Shown here: positions 1 through 12,000 of the stretch, one piece after another
How the letters are laid out: every line of letters begins with the position of its first letter
Numbering within the stretch: position 1 is the stretch's first letter
NCBI GenBank assembly: GCA_916700875.1
Contig: CAKAKS010000196.1
Span: 310,001 to 374,000 of the forward strand
Direction of reading: 5' to 3'
DNA length: 64,000 nt
Source of the DNA: Sebastes aleutianus
Taxonomy: Eukaryota > Chordata > Actinopteri > Perciformes > Sebastidae
The notes under the pieces: model-generated
The model's database searches: none
Told to the model about the DNA's origin: nothing
Seen by the model: only the letters and a program-made list of their open reading frames with translations
Translations under genes and position numbers: made by a program

Positions 1-1391
1 GTTTCAAAATGATCAAATGAAATCTGTTTACCAGTGGATTCCTAAATTTCACTCATAATGAGGAGGCATACTCAGCTAGGACACATGATCTATGACACAG
101 CCTGGATGGTTAGTGTCGCTATGGTGACTTGCTTTTTACAAATAGCGCTGACAATGTCAAGTGTCGCTATGGTTGCAGATGAAAATATGTACGCAGGCTT
201 TTTTTTTTTTTATGAGAAACATCAAGAACTGAATTATATCTGTCTCCATGGTAACCTCAGAGTATAGGAGAGGGAAGAGAGCTCTTTATTTTGCAATAGA
301 TCCTTGCCTATATCTGAAGGAGCATGACAACACTACGAGAAAAAAGGGATGTTTAAAATAGTGTGGACACAAGTCAGGCTCCTGATTTGCATTAAATGGG
401 CAGTGAGGTGGCGGCTTCAGCTGCTGATGTCAGACTAGTACATCTATATCTCATGGCCTTATCATGTTAGCACTGCAGGAAAGTGAATCAAGTTGCACTT
501 AGAAAAGCAGATTTGTACATCTGTGTGTTTGTGTCTTGTGAATTCAAAGCATCTTTTTAAACTTTCTATTTCTTGTAGCCTATAGATGACGTTCTTAACT
601 TTGAGGTGCAACATGAGTTTGAACTTTGCCTTGCACATGCAGAAAGAAGAGTTGCATGTTTAACGCTCTGAGAACCAATAGATCTTCCTCCTCTTGTGCA
701 TTTAGTTCGGTGCCACTTCATCCATCTCTACTCCTACCTCTTCTTGAACCAGCTGGTGGCAGACTTGTCTTGAACCAGTGATGCAGCTGTGACTCAGCCC
801 ACTGATCTACATCCTGTACTATCCACACTGTATCTCAGTGTATGCATAGATTATCAACAGTGTGCACACTGTTGCACTGCTGTGTCTTATCTGAGTGAAT
901 ACAAACAATAGCTCTGTTTCGGATGTAATCAACACAACATTTTTGATCCATCTAGGAAAAAAAAACAAGATCAAACTCGCCTCCAATGGAGATCCAGCAT
1001 AATTATTGTGAGGATGAAATAAGCCTGGTGATTGGACAGTGTCAAAGAGAACTGAAAAACGGACATTGATGCAATTCAGGAGGCCCCCATAAGAGGAGAA
1101 GGCCAGATAATAGCCCTGATAAGTCCCAGAAACAGGATGAGAAAAGCCCAGAAGAATCTGGATGCCTCCAATACCTGACCTGTCATCACCAAGGGGAGAT
1201 CCACGGCTCAGCGAAAGGGAGGAACCACAGCAGGAAAACAACAGCAAGAAGAGATGGAAGTTAGATAGAAAAAGCGATTCTTAAAAGTAGTATAAGAAAT
1301 AAATGTGATAATAATCATTGAATGTGTATATAGGAATAGAAATGTGTGATTTATCAACCGATCCGACTGTCGACTAGGCAAGGTATGCAAC
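1..1391. other. Upstream spacer, no gene recognised
   Basis: I found no exon, RNA gene or clear mobile element here. The longest open frame is on the minus strand at 819-1247 and has no recognisable domain. A short phrase, GTGTCGCTATGGT, occurs twice (about 113 and 160). The stretch is ordinary A/T-rich fish intergenic DNA. Confidence 0.4.
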
Positions 1392-1872
1392 ATAGATGTG
1401 GGTCATTAGGGGCCTACTATGCCAACATTGTAAAAAAGTGAAAGTGGCACTTAAAAGCAACACGTTCTAGCTTGTTGTAAAACTGAATAAAACGTCCCGT
1501 TTTGAACACAAACAAAAAGGCTTCTTTAAATTAAGGCAACAAAACTACAACTTCTTTAGGTTTAGGCAAAAAAAAAACCACTTGGTTAAGTTTAGGGAAA
1601 AACATCGTGTTTTGGATTGAAATGACCACGAACACAAAGACAACTACACATTCTTGGTTTTCATACGGGATGCAAACTCCGGTTTCCTGGGTGAAAACCC
1701 TCACGCTGTCTATACTACAGCGCCTGACTTCCGCTTCTGCTCCTGTCATAATAACTACGGTCGATAGAGGTCACTGTTGTGTTCTTTTATACCTCCTTTC
1801 AGTGATCTACCATGTGAATAGATGATAAAACATACTAGAGGGTGTAGTAGGCCCTTATTGACCCACATCTAT
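1392..1872. mobile_element. MITE-like element with about 28-bp terminal inverted repeats
   Basis: The left end (1392-1419, ATAGATGTGGGTCATTAGGG and on) is the near-perfect reverse complement of the right end (1845-1872). The roughly 480 bp between hold no transposase frame. The termini indicate a non-autonomous DNA transposon. No target-site duplication is obvious, so the superfamily is not assigned. Confidence 0.65.
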
Positions 1873-1959
1873 AGGGCTTATAGCAGTTGATAACACCTAT
1901 TTAACACAAACTACACAGAAGCACCAAAACCGCAAAGTTATATCTATAAGCCCGTCTTG

Positions 1960-2541
1960 CAGTGTTGGTCTCTGCTGTACTCTGCTCCTCTGCTCCTCTG
2001 CCTGCCTGCCTTCACTCACACGCCGTGCTCGTTCTTGCTATTTCGCTCCACTCTCACGTTTATGCGCGCACACTACACACTGTAGGAGACTTCGTAGCTC
2101 TGAGAATATCTAGTAAATGTACAGTGGACGTTTGTGCAGAAATAACTGCTGCAGCTCCTCCAGACCAACAGAGGTTTCCCGTGTCTTGTGAAGTGACGGG
2201 GCTCCGCAGCGAGAAACGTTATCGTCTCTGACCAAAACTCCGGTGTCTCCCCTGTTCCTTCTGACCGCGGTCGGGAGGCTGAAGCAGGAAAAGCCAACAC
2301 TAGGATCAGCATTGATTCATGGAGAGACCTTCGTCTGGTCAGCTAACATTACTGCCAAGCAGGTGAAATATAGAGTGATATTGTGGTTTTAGCTGACGTG
2401 TGTCGCCTCACTGTTTTGAGCGATGCTCGTTCATGTCTATGTAGAGCGAGCACAAGCGCGAACCCGACGCTGACTTTCGTTGACTTAACGGCCACAGGTG
2501 TCGCTATTAACAAGCATTTCTGATTCTTACAAACAGTCCCT
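1960..2541. mobile_element. TTAA-type MITE, truncated at its left end
   Basis: The right terminus (ACAAACAGTCCCT followed by TTAA at 2542-2545) and the interior match, in reverse orientation, the complete copy at 56327-57011 and the deleted copy at 5169-5334. Shared interior landmarks include the CGACACCTGTGGCCGT-like segment and the GGAGAGACCTTCGTCTGGTC segment. The left inverted repeat is missing. Open frames in this stretch belong to the repeat. Confidence 0.65.
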
Positions 2542-2556
2542 TTAAAGCAACTGGGT

Positions 2557-2665
2557 CTGAAAACAGAGCCATGAGGAGGTACAGAAGTCTAGTTTTCTCT
2601 CAGAACACTTGAATTACAATATGCTGAAAGGTTATTATGGAATTTTTTGCCTACTGCAGATTTAA
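2557..2665. repeat. Right-end fragment of a dispersed MITE family
   Basis: The segment with GAAAACAGAGCCATGAGGAG and CAGAACACTTGAATTACAAT recurs at about 14404, 27028 and 32294. Here only the terminal 110 bp survive, ending in the CTGCCTACTGCAG-like terminus typical of the family. Confidence 0.65.
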
Positions 2666-2739
2666 TCAGACTTAATTTTGTAACTTTGAATGAACTTCAT
2701 GCTGTACTCAAAACTGGTTAGATTTATGGTAATTTGTAG

Positions 2740-2742
<3 letters not shown>

Positions 2743-2799
<57 letters not shown>
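2743..2799. repeat. (TAA)n microsatellite
   Basis: About 19 uninterrupted copies of the trinucleotide TAA, followed directly by a 'cttatatagcgcctttcag' segment also seen (diverged) near 25400, so the microsatellite probably marks the end of an inserted repeat. Confidence 0.9.
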
Positions 2800-2801
<2 letters not shown>

Positions 2802-3029
2802 TGGACTTATATAGCGCCTTTCAGAAACCCAACGATGCTTTACAAAGGGGGCACACAAAATCATACTAATAAATAAAACAGAGGAGAAACTATAGCTAAG
2901 TAATTAAAAGAGTGATGTGTAGGAAGTGGGACCCACCTGTGGAATTCAAAGGAGCCCCTATGTATACTAGCCTGACAGTCTACAATCAGGGCAAGAAAAA
3001 CCGTTATACTTAAAGTGGTTGTTTAGATA

Positions 3030-3314
3030 GTAATGAGGGTGTCAGCCGAGGGGGGCGGGGTTAAGAGGAGGTGCTGCCTGCGAGCCTAAACTTGGGACAA
3101 AAATACCCTAAATCCTTAAGGGGTGAGTTTGATAAACTGTTCAGCGTGGCCAGACTGACATCAATTCCTCTCTGTGAATGTAATGTGTGTTAACCCCGCC
3201 CGCCCGTGCTGTCTTGGAAGTATAACTAAACAAACCACCGAGCTGTGTGTGTCTTCTCTCCATGCTGAAACCGTGGAGCACCGCAGTGAACGTGGCTGCT
3301 TTGCTGCAGGTTTG
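3030..3314 (+). promoter_or_regulatory. hnrnpk: Candidate hnrnpk promoter and non-coding first exon
   Basis: This is the only clearly GC-rich patch upstream of hnrnpk. It holds GC boxes (GGGGGCGGGG at about 3050 and CCCCGCCCGCCC near 3194) and ends in a plausible splice donor, CTGCAG|GTTTGT, at 3309-3310. The first coding exon of hnrnpk has an acceptor just before its 5' UTR (CAG at 6023-6025), so a separate upstream non-coding exon is expected. The assignment is inferred from position and composition only. Confidence 0.35.
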
Positions 3315-3884
3315 TGTGTTTTTCTAACTGTTAAATATTGTTGTCAGCTCTGTATTTAGCCTGTTTGTTAGCTATGGTTTGTATAAACATAGCTGACATT
3401 TACAAGGATAGCTGTGTTGTCCCATGTTAGTGAATGTTGCACTGTAATAGCTGGTCTGGTTGACACGCCTAGATCAAAACACACCTAGCTTAGCAGAGCT
3501 GGTAGCTCAGCAAAGTCATGTCAACTTAGCAGAAGAAGATCGCTAACTTCTGACACAGCTCAGCTGACTAACACCTTTTTCTCTTGAGTGTTGTGCAGTT
3601 TCCTTTTATGTGCAGTAGCTGTTTTGCATTTGTCTCCCTTTTACCTCCACCTAAATGCTTTCTGCACAAACTGCTTATTGTGTTTAACAATAATGCACCT
3701 ATATGTGTTTTAATAACCTTTATGCATGGTAGTAGCTGCAAATGCTCTTGAGAATTAATTAAATGCAGTGCTGCTATTTCTTTAGCTATGTAGGCGTTGA
3801 TCAGCATCTCCATGTAATTTAGCAAAGGCCTCAGTACAGTGAGGGATGCATGCAAGAAAAGTCCAACCTGCTTTTGCATCAGTG

Positions 3885-4073
3885 GGCATTTGTTTATTTG
3901 TTTATTTATTTTTGCACAATTTAAGACTACACAACATAAAAAAATAAATGAATAATATTCAGTGCAGGAAGAGACAAAAAAAAAACACTGGGCTTATCTG
4001 AAGCCTCCACCTAGAGACAAAATTAATATAAAGAAATAATATGACTACATAATAGTGATAACAAAACAATTAG

Positions 4074-4117
<44 letters not shown>

Positions 4118-4650
4118 ATAACAATACAGTCAATATATCAAAAAAAGACAAGTGTGTGTGTGTTGCGTGGAAGTGTATGGTTAGTGTTTGTGAGGAGGAT
4201 ATTGATTTAAATATATATAAAGACTTCTGGGTAATCGTAACCAAACAACATTGTGAGTGGGGAAAAATAAAAATGTTTTTTTTTTTACATTTATTCTTTG
4301 ATATTGCAATATATTGTTATTAATTGTTTTTTTATTTGTTTGTTTGTTTTATTGACACAACACACATTAATTACTTCTTTATTGTTTTCTTCCATTTACA
4401 TGCATGTTCTTTCTAAATATCTATATATTGTAATTTGCTTAATAAATTGTATATATATATATATATATGTTTTTGTTTTTATTTTGTTATTTTTTTTATT
4501 TTTATTTATTATTGAATTGACGCTTTGGCAATATTGTTCACCTGACAGTCATGCCAATAAATTGAATTGAATTGAATTGAATTGAATTGAATTGAATTGA
4601 ATTGAATTGAATTGAATTGAATTGAATTGAATTGAATTGAATTGAATTGA
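3885..4650 (+). repeat. Retro-element-like insertion ending in (ATTGA)n
   Basis: The segment includes an (AT)n tract at about 4080-4111, a second at about 4450-4468, and a pentanucleotide (ATTGA)n tail at 4558-4650, as seen at the 3' ends of many fish non-LTR elements. Part of it (about 3905-4050, with GTGCAGGAAGAGAC and CACTGGGCTTATCTGAAGCC) recurs in reverse orientation at about 59765-59935. The insert is flanked by a long imperfect direct repeat (about 3843-3890 and 4652-4711). Confidence 0.6.
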
Positions 4651-5164
4651 GTGATGCTTGCAGAAGTCCAACCTGCTTTTTGCAGTGTTTAACTAGCATC
4701 AGTGGGCATTGCACGTAGGTGGGCTGTAAGAGTTCATCTGAGACTATATTTAAAGTGTTCAGTCCTAGATTTTGACTGCTGAACTACCCAGACAACATTC
4801 ATGCTGCTGCATGCATACTTGACTTGTGATTTCATATGATTTGTCTTTTCACACTTTTCAGCTATATTCAGAATTAGAGCAGAATTACTTACATAATAAT
4901 GGTTTCTCTTTTCAACTTCTAATTTTCTGCTTTTCCTCATTTTATGTGGTAGTAGACCGAATATGTATTGGGTTTTAGACTGTTTGTTAGACAAAACAAG
5001 ACATTTTTGAAGACATCACATGGACATTAAGAGTGTAAATCACGTTTCATCACGATACAATGTTATATAGATTTATTTGGACAATGATACGATATTTGCA
5101 TATATTTCTATTCAATCCAAATCAGGGGCCTGCGATCGATACAAGACAATATCATATTCCCGAT

Positions 5165-5338
5165 TTAAAGGGACTGTTTGTAAGAATCAGAAATGCTTGT
5201 TAACAGCGACACCTGTGGCCGTTCTGTGTAGTTTGTGTTGGAGTCTGAGTCTGAACAGCGTAGCCACACGCGAGCGCGCATGGGACACCGACCCGGATTG
5301 ATTTATACGTGTAAGAAGTTACAAACAGTCCCTTTTAA
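5165..5338. mobile_element. Short TTAA-flanked MITE (deletion derivative)
   Basis: TTAA occurs at both borders (5165-5168 and 5335-5338). The inverted termini AGGGACTGTTTGTAAGAAT and ACAAACAGTCCCTT enclose about 166 bp. It is an internally deleted relative of the element at 56327-57011. Confidence 0.75.
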
Positions 5339-6071
5339 AACAATCAGTTACATTTATATCAACACAAATATATGATTTGATTATTTTATTACTGGGCTCC
5401 TCCAGATATTTAAATGAAAAAAACAATTTGTTCTTTTTAATAAAAAGCATAAAAACAGACCTGTTTGTTCACTATAAAGTGACACATTTCACATGTTTAA
5501 GCAGTGAATATTTAGGAAGGAGGTGCGCTTCGATGGAAATGGTGACCCAGACATGCCATGGGAATTTAAAAAATAATTTTAAAAATGATGACTACTGAAC
5601 ACACAGTGATATCCATCTGAGAATAATAACCAATGATGTGGGATTATTTCTTATTTCATGGGCTATTTTAGGATTTTTACAATATTATATACTTATATAT
5701 AAAAAAATTCAAAAAAATAAAAAAGCATTCGAATAGTGACTTGTAGGTTGAATACAATGGCAACGGTTGAAGCTTCGAAGCATTTTGGTCAGCCCTACAT
5801 CGATCCATATCGTTAAACCCCAAATGAACATGGAAACATGTGGGAACGGGACATTTTGCACTATTTTCTTATGTATTATTGGCCAAATCATTAATCAATG
5901 ACTTCAGAAAATGATTGGCAGACTAACTGATCTCTAATCAGAAATATTTGATTAGATGTATCATTGCTTGTTCCGTATATGTAGCCCGGCTGATTGTATT
6001 ATTGCCGTCCCCTCTCTTTTAGCAGATCCAGGGAGAGGAGCCTGTTTGCATTCCACTGCAGGTGCAAAACG

Positions 6072-9000
6072 ATGGAGGTGAAACTCGATCAGCAGGACGA
6101 AGATATCTCATTCGGCACTGACACTAATGGTAAAATCACACACATCTTCATTTTGATCAGCCATGTGTGACCATAATGTAAACTGCATGAATTAAGTCAT
6201 GCATTTAGTAGAGAATGAATTGAAATACAGTGTGAAATACGGTGTGTAGATGTACGGGCTAATTAGTTCGCTCAAGGGAGGACAAAAGAAAAAACTGAAC
6301 ATTTCTGGCCGGCACTACATAGCATGTGGACATGTCAGATGGTTGAGGGACTCTCCTGTCCAAGATACTGCTGTTCGGTGGGCCCTGAGCAGATCTGCCC
6401 GTGTTTTAATCCAGGAAGGGTACATGGTGGTGCTGGACGTAGTCCAGGATACAGTTGGCTGCTGAATGAAACCCATTCTTGGGGTGGAACATACTGTAGC
6501 ACGGTCCGCCATGTATTCATATTTTTGTCACTTCTATTAACCCTTCAGTTGATGTGGCTACTAGTAATGATAATTTGGCTCATTTTATTTCTAAATATTA
6601 TGGCAGTGTAGTCCTAAATTTTAGCCACCATGTGTTTTATAGTAGATGGAAGCAATATTTTGTTATTAGAAAATTAGATAAATCCTGGTGAATCATGGAA
6701 AGGTTTGAAGAATCAAAGATTGCTGTCTTTTATACTGCCATATAGGGCTGTGCATTGTCAAGAATCTGGAGATACCATACGTATCATGATACAGGGGTAG
6801 ACACACCATATGTATAAAATCGTAGTAAATAAAAGTCACTATTTGAAAATGCTACTCTGGGGACTAACATCATCACACATGAATACAGTTGGACTCATTG
6901 GATCCACAAGAGTCTCAGCTTTACAGCGATACCCAATTTATGCAATCCCAAGACTGTTTAAGGACCCCATTATGCAGAAATATTCAAATACACCATTTTA
7001 GAAACACATTTCTACTACATGCAAAAATCTACATGGATTTCGCCCAAAACTGCATGTGATTATCATAAAGTGGGCATGTCTGTAAAGGGGAGACTTGTGG
7101 GTACCCATAGAACCCATTTTCATTCACATATATTGAGGTCAGAGGTCAAGGGACCCCTTTGAAAATGGACATGCCTGTTTTTCCTCGCCAAAAGTTAGCG
7201 CAAGTTTGGAGCTTTTTTTAGCCTCCTTTGTGACATGCAAGTATGACATGGTTGGTACCGATGGATTCCTTAGGTTTTTCTAGTTTCATATGATGTCAGT
7301 ACCTATAAAGCGTTTTGGAGAATCGATACAGTATCACAAAACATAATATCGCGATACTCGCATATCGATATTGTTCTTACACCTCTACTGCCATACTGGG
7401 GTGCCAGAGTTGAAAATTGTCAAATTCTACAGAGTGGCGTTAAAGTTATTACGTCTCCTCATCCAAATTGACGTCCTGGCTCAGATTTAACCTGAATTGT
7501 CTTCCCTCTCAGGTAAACGCCCAGCTGAGGACATGGACGAAGAGCAGGCCTTCAAACGTTCTCGCAACGCTGACGAGATGGTGGAGCTGCGTGTGCTGCT
7601 TCAGAGCAAAGTAAAGACTCATTCACACAGTGGGCCGCGTTAGTTGTTGGGCCACACTGCTGTTTCCTCCCACCCCCGTTGATCAAAGCGATTATTACTT
7701 CTAAGGAAAACCTTCTTTTTCTTCACAGAATGCCGGCGCTGTTATCGGAAAGGGTGGCAAGAACATAAAAGCCTTACGCACAGACGTGAGTAAACGGATA
7801 AAATGCGGCTAACCCTTCTGCAGCTGTGGAGCACATTTAGTTGGGTAATAAAATTAAAAGGATCCAGACCTAAATTCCAATTAAGTCAACTCCCCGTATT
7901 CAGTGGATTCCCACAGAAACAATCCCAATATCTTCCCGTCAGGTTCAAGAATTGACATGCACTGTTAGTCAAAGATCAGTTTTTCTAAAACGATGAAACC
8001 AAGTAGGCTCATGTGGACAGAGAAGGAAGGTCCTTGTTAGACAGATCAGTTGGATTTCCAGTCCTCTTGTGAGTTTCAACCTGATTCCCTTACAGTGTTG
8101 AAGCTATGTTTGACCTTGGAAGTGACAACGGGTGCCTGAAAGCCTGAGTGGATATTCAGGGACGTAAATCTCCAGACTGTTTTTTTTTTTATATCTTTGT
8201 CCAGGTCACTTCCTGTTCTTCTTCACTCACCACAGTTTCAAGTCTCTCATTTCACTTTTGGGACAACGTGTAGCGTGTATTCAATTAAAAATGTATTCCT
8301 TCTCCCCCCTCTTCCCTTCTCCTTTACTTTGTTGTTTTTATTTTTGGCCACCTTCCTCCGTTGCCCATGTACTGGATCGACATGCCCCTCCTGCGTTGCC
8401 CACCTTGACGTTGGCCCAACCTCCGCCCGCCCCTGAACGCCCGCCCGCCCGCCCACCTGACACTCCCGGGTTGGCCCCGCCCATAAACCGTGCCCCTCCT
8501 TAAATGGGCACCTAACTTGTGATTGATTGCCCCTGCCCAATGCCAACCTCCTCCACCACAACCACCACCACAACCACCACCACCACCACCTCGGCCCATG
8601 CAGTACAATGCCAGTGTATCAGTCCCAGACAGCAGTGGCCCAGAGCGGTATGTCCCACCAGTTATTGCCTCACTGCCTGATTAGAACAGTGAAACACTAT
8701 GTCTTTGATAACCTGCCTTCTGTTTCATTTTTTTATATACATGACAGTATACTCCCCCCCCCCCCCCACCCCCTCCCCCCAAACACCCCCCTGCTCCACT
8801 TGTAAGACACGTGTATTGTTCCTTTTGATTTTTATGTCCATTTTAAGCATCTCCATTGAGTTGGACTTTTCTGTCATTACAGTTTATTGTCCATGCAGCA
8901 AACCACTGACAACCCACTACCAAGTAGTTAATGGTTAGCAGCACCGCAGCTGTTGGATGTTGTTTTTCCTTGCTGTGATGTTTAATTTTACCATGAAAAC

Positions 9001-12000
9001 TTGTGGACATCTTTTTTCTCGCTCTGTCCTCTGTGGCCCACCTGGCCCCCCCTTCCTCCGCCTCCCTCCCCCACTGTTGTCAGCATCACTGTCCATGATT
9101 TCTGACAGAGCACTGGCTCTTGCCTGGAGGCTCCGTCCCCCACTCTTGTCACTCATTAATGTTGTGTCTAGGGCTGTCAATCGATTAAAACATTTAATCG
9201 TGATTAATCGCTAATTAATCGCACATTTTTTCTCTGTTCAAAATGTACCTTAAAGGGCGATTTGTCAAGTATTTAATACTCTTATCAACATGGGAGTGGG
9301 CAAATATGCTGCTTTATGCAAATGTATGTATATATTTATTATTGTAAATCAATTAACAACACAAAACAATGACAAATATTGTCCAGAAACCCTCACAGGT
9401 ACTGCATTTAGCATAAAAAATATGCTCAAATCATAACATGGCAAACTGCAGCCCAAGAGGCAACAACAGCTGTCAGTGTGTCAGTGTGCTGACTTGACTA
9501 TGACTTGCCCCAAACTGCATGTGATTATCATAAAGTGGGCATGTCTGTAAAGGGGAGACTCGTGGGTACCCATAGAACCCATTTACATTCACACATCTTG
9601 AGGTCAGAGGTCAAGGGACCCCTTTGAAAATGTGGCCTAGCCAGTTTTTCCTCGCCAAAATGTAGCGAAGGTTTGAGCGTTACTTAGCCTTCTTCGCAAC
9701 AACCAAGCATGACATGGTTTGTACCAATGGATTCTTTAGTTTTTTTAGTTTCATATGATGCCAGTATCTTCACTCTAGCTTTAAAACTGCGTGAATGCGT
9801 TAAAGAAATAGGTGGCGTTAAAACCAATTTGCGTTATCGCATTAACTTTGACAGCCCTAGTTGTGTCTTTATTTCATTGTGCTGCATCCCTTCTGTTAAA
9901 TTTCTCTCAGGCTACACCGGATCAGAGCTGCCTGCCAAACCTTTCATAACCCCCTCCTCCCCCCCAACCCCTCCACCCCTGCTCCTGTCCTGTACCACAG
10001 AGTAGATGGTAACCACTCACATTTCCTTCCCCACCTCAACCCCTCTGCTCTGTAACTCTTCGTCTCCTCCTCACCTCAGCCCCAAGCCTCCCCCACCTCT
10101 CCCCTCCTCCACAACCCCTGGTCACAATGAGAAGGTGTGCTGGTGGCGCAATTGTCATGGCGAGCTTATGTTTGAGTTTGTTACGTTCCTTTTCCCCAAC
10201 TTGCTGGTGGTGGGATGGTATTAGAAGATCTCTCTCCTTCTCTCTCTCTCTCTCTCTCTCTCACCCCTCCCCCCCAACTCTGTGTGGCCAGTCTCACGTT
10301 AATTTTAGCCGCTCTGAAGCCCCCCATCCTCCCAAGGCTTCTCTTATTTTGAAAATAATTTTAGATTGAGTGCATGTCAGCTTCTTATTTAATCAGTGTA
10401 GTGTTGGGGAAAAGTTATAGTTGTGCGTAGTATGCAGAAGTCTTCATTTTTCCTTTTTGTATTTTGAAACCTCTCGTATGTTGCTGTTTACTGGACTGCT
10501 TCTCACGTGTATTTTTTGTCGGGTTTTGATTTGTGTTCTACTTTTTGTCCCCTTTGTAATGCCTTGCTTCCTTTTGACCAAAATGCCTCCTGACAGGATC
10601 TTGAGTGTGAACGCCAGCATCGACACCATTGGAGAGATTCTGCTGAAAATCATACCAACTCTAGAGGAGGTGAGCCACTATGTTAATTATGTGTACGTGA
10701 ACAGAGGGCAGTTCAGGATGGTTAATGACATTGCCTGTTGGAATAAACAGAAATGTAAAAGTAGCTTTTATAAAACTAGTAACCGTTTTATAAAAATATT
10801 TTTATTAATCATATTTGCTCCAATTCTACCCACTGCTGCTTTAAAGGTACCCTGTGTGAAGCACACGCACAAGGACCTGAGAGCAAAGTTAGAAGCACAA
10901 TTCGCATCCTTCTTTGGTTTTGAGCTCTTCCACTCTGACGTAGCGATGCGCCAACAAAGGCAGAGAAGATGAAGTAGTCTGCTAGCTTGAAAACATGGAT
11001 GCAGAGTTAATTTCGTTAACGACACCTATGATGAAGTGTTCGTAAACAACCTTTTTTTTTTTTTTTTCCATGACTAAGATGAGAAGACACCGACGTCATT
11101 AAACACTAATGGTGATGATATCAAACATGCAATATCGTTGATGAAAAAGAGCAGATTAAAATGTAGTTTAAAAAATAAAAACTTTACCAAAAGTTTGTGA
11201 CTTTTGGGTTGTGTCGGGTTCGGGTGGTGGATTAATGCATATTTTTTCATATTTAGGCAGTGTGGATTGGCTAATAATGGGCCGGGTGTGTGCGACTCAC
11301 TAACCACACAGCACAGTCAGGAGGACTCGGAGTAGTAAAGCTGCATTCTTAATCATTCAACCTGTGTTTTTCATCAAATAATAATGATGATGAAGTTTTA
11401 CTAAAATGACAAAATGATTAGTTTTGGCAATCTGATGACTAAAACAGAACATTTTTCACTAAAACGTTTTGAGTTGTCAACTAAGACTATGAAGGAAAAA
11501 AATGACTAAAATGTGACTTAAACTAATAAGCATTTTCGTCTTAAGACCAAGACTAAATCTAAAATAGCTGCCAAAATTATTACTGCATGGATGTAAACAA
11601 TGCATGATTCAAAATATTTAAAAAAAAAAGAATGGCTTTGCAAATGTTTTAGAGTATAAACTGCTCCACAGAACAGATGCTGCATGCTCTGCAGTCCGTC
11701 ATGATGAGAAAGGCAGCCCTGTCTCCTAAAAATTACATTCCCATACGATGAAACTGCATTGTGAGTTATGTTGCGAAGGAAACATATTTTCTTGTTTGTT
11801 TTTGACATCACAAATATGTTTGTAATGATAATCCATGGAAGTCTGTATAGGGAGGAGGTCAGGGTGATGAATGGGTCAAACACAGGACTTCCACCCAGGA
11901 GGCTGCTGTTAATGTCCCGTGTGAAACCAGGTCAAAGTTGAATTATAGTTTTTCTTACGTAACTTCCAGACGCCAGTTACGTAACAATCGTACTTATTTT

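Noticed and set aside
819..1247. 142-codon minus-strand open frame
   Set aside because: No recognisable domain or exon context and low-complexity composition; chance frame.
10421..10972. 183-codon open frame on the plus strand
   Set aside because: It is the hnrnpk exon 10597-10669 extended into its introns; not a separate gene.
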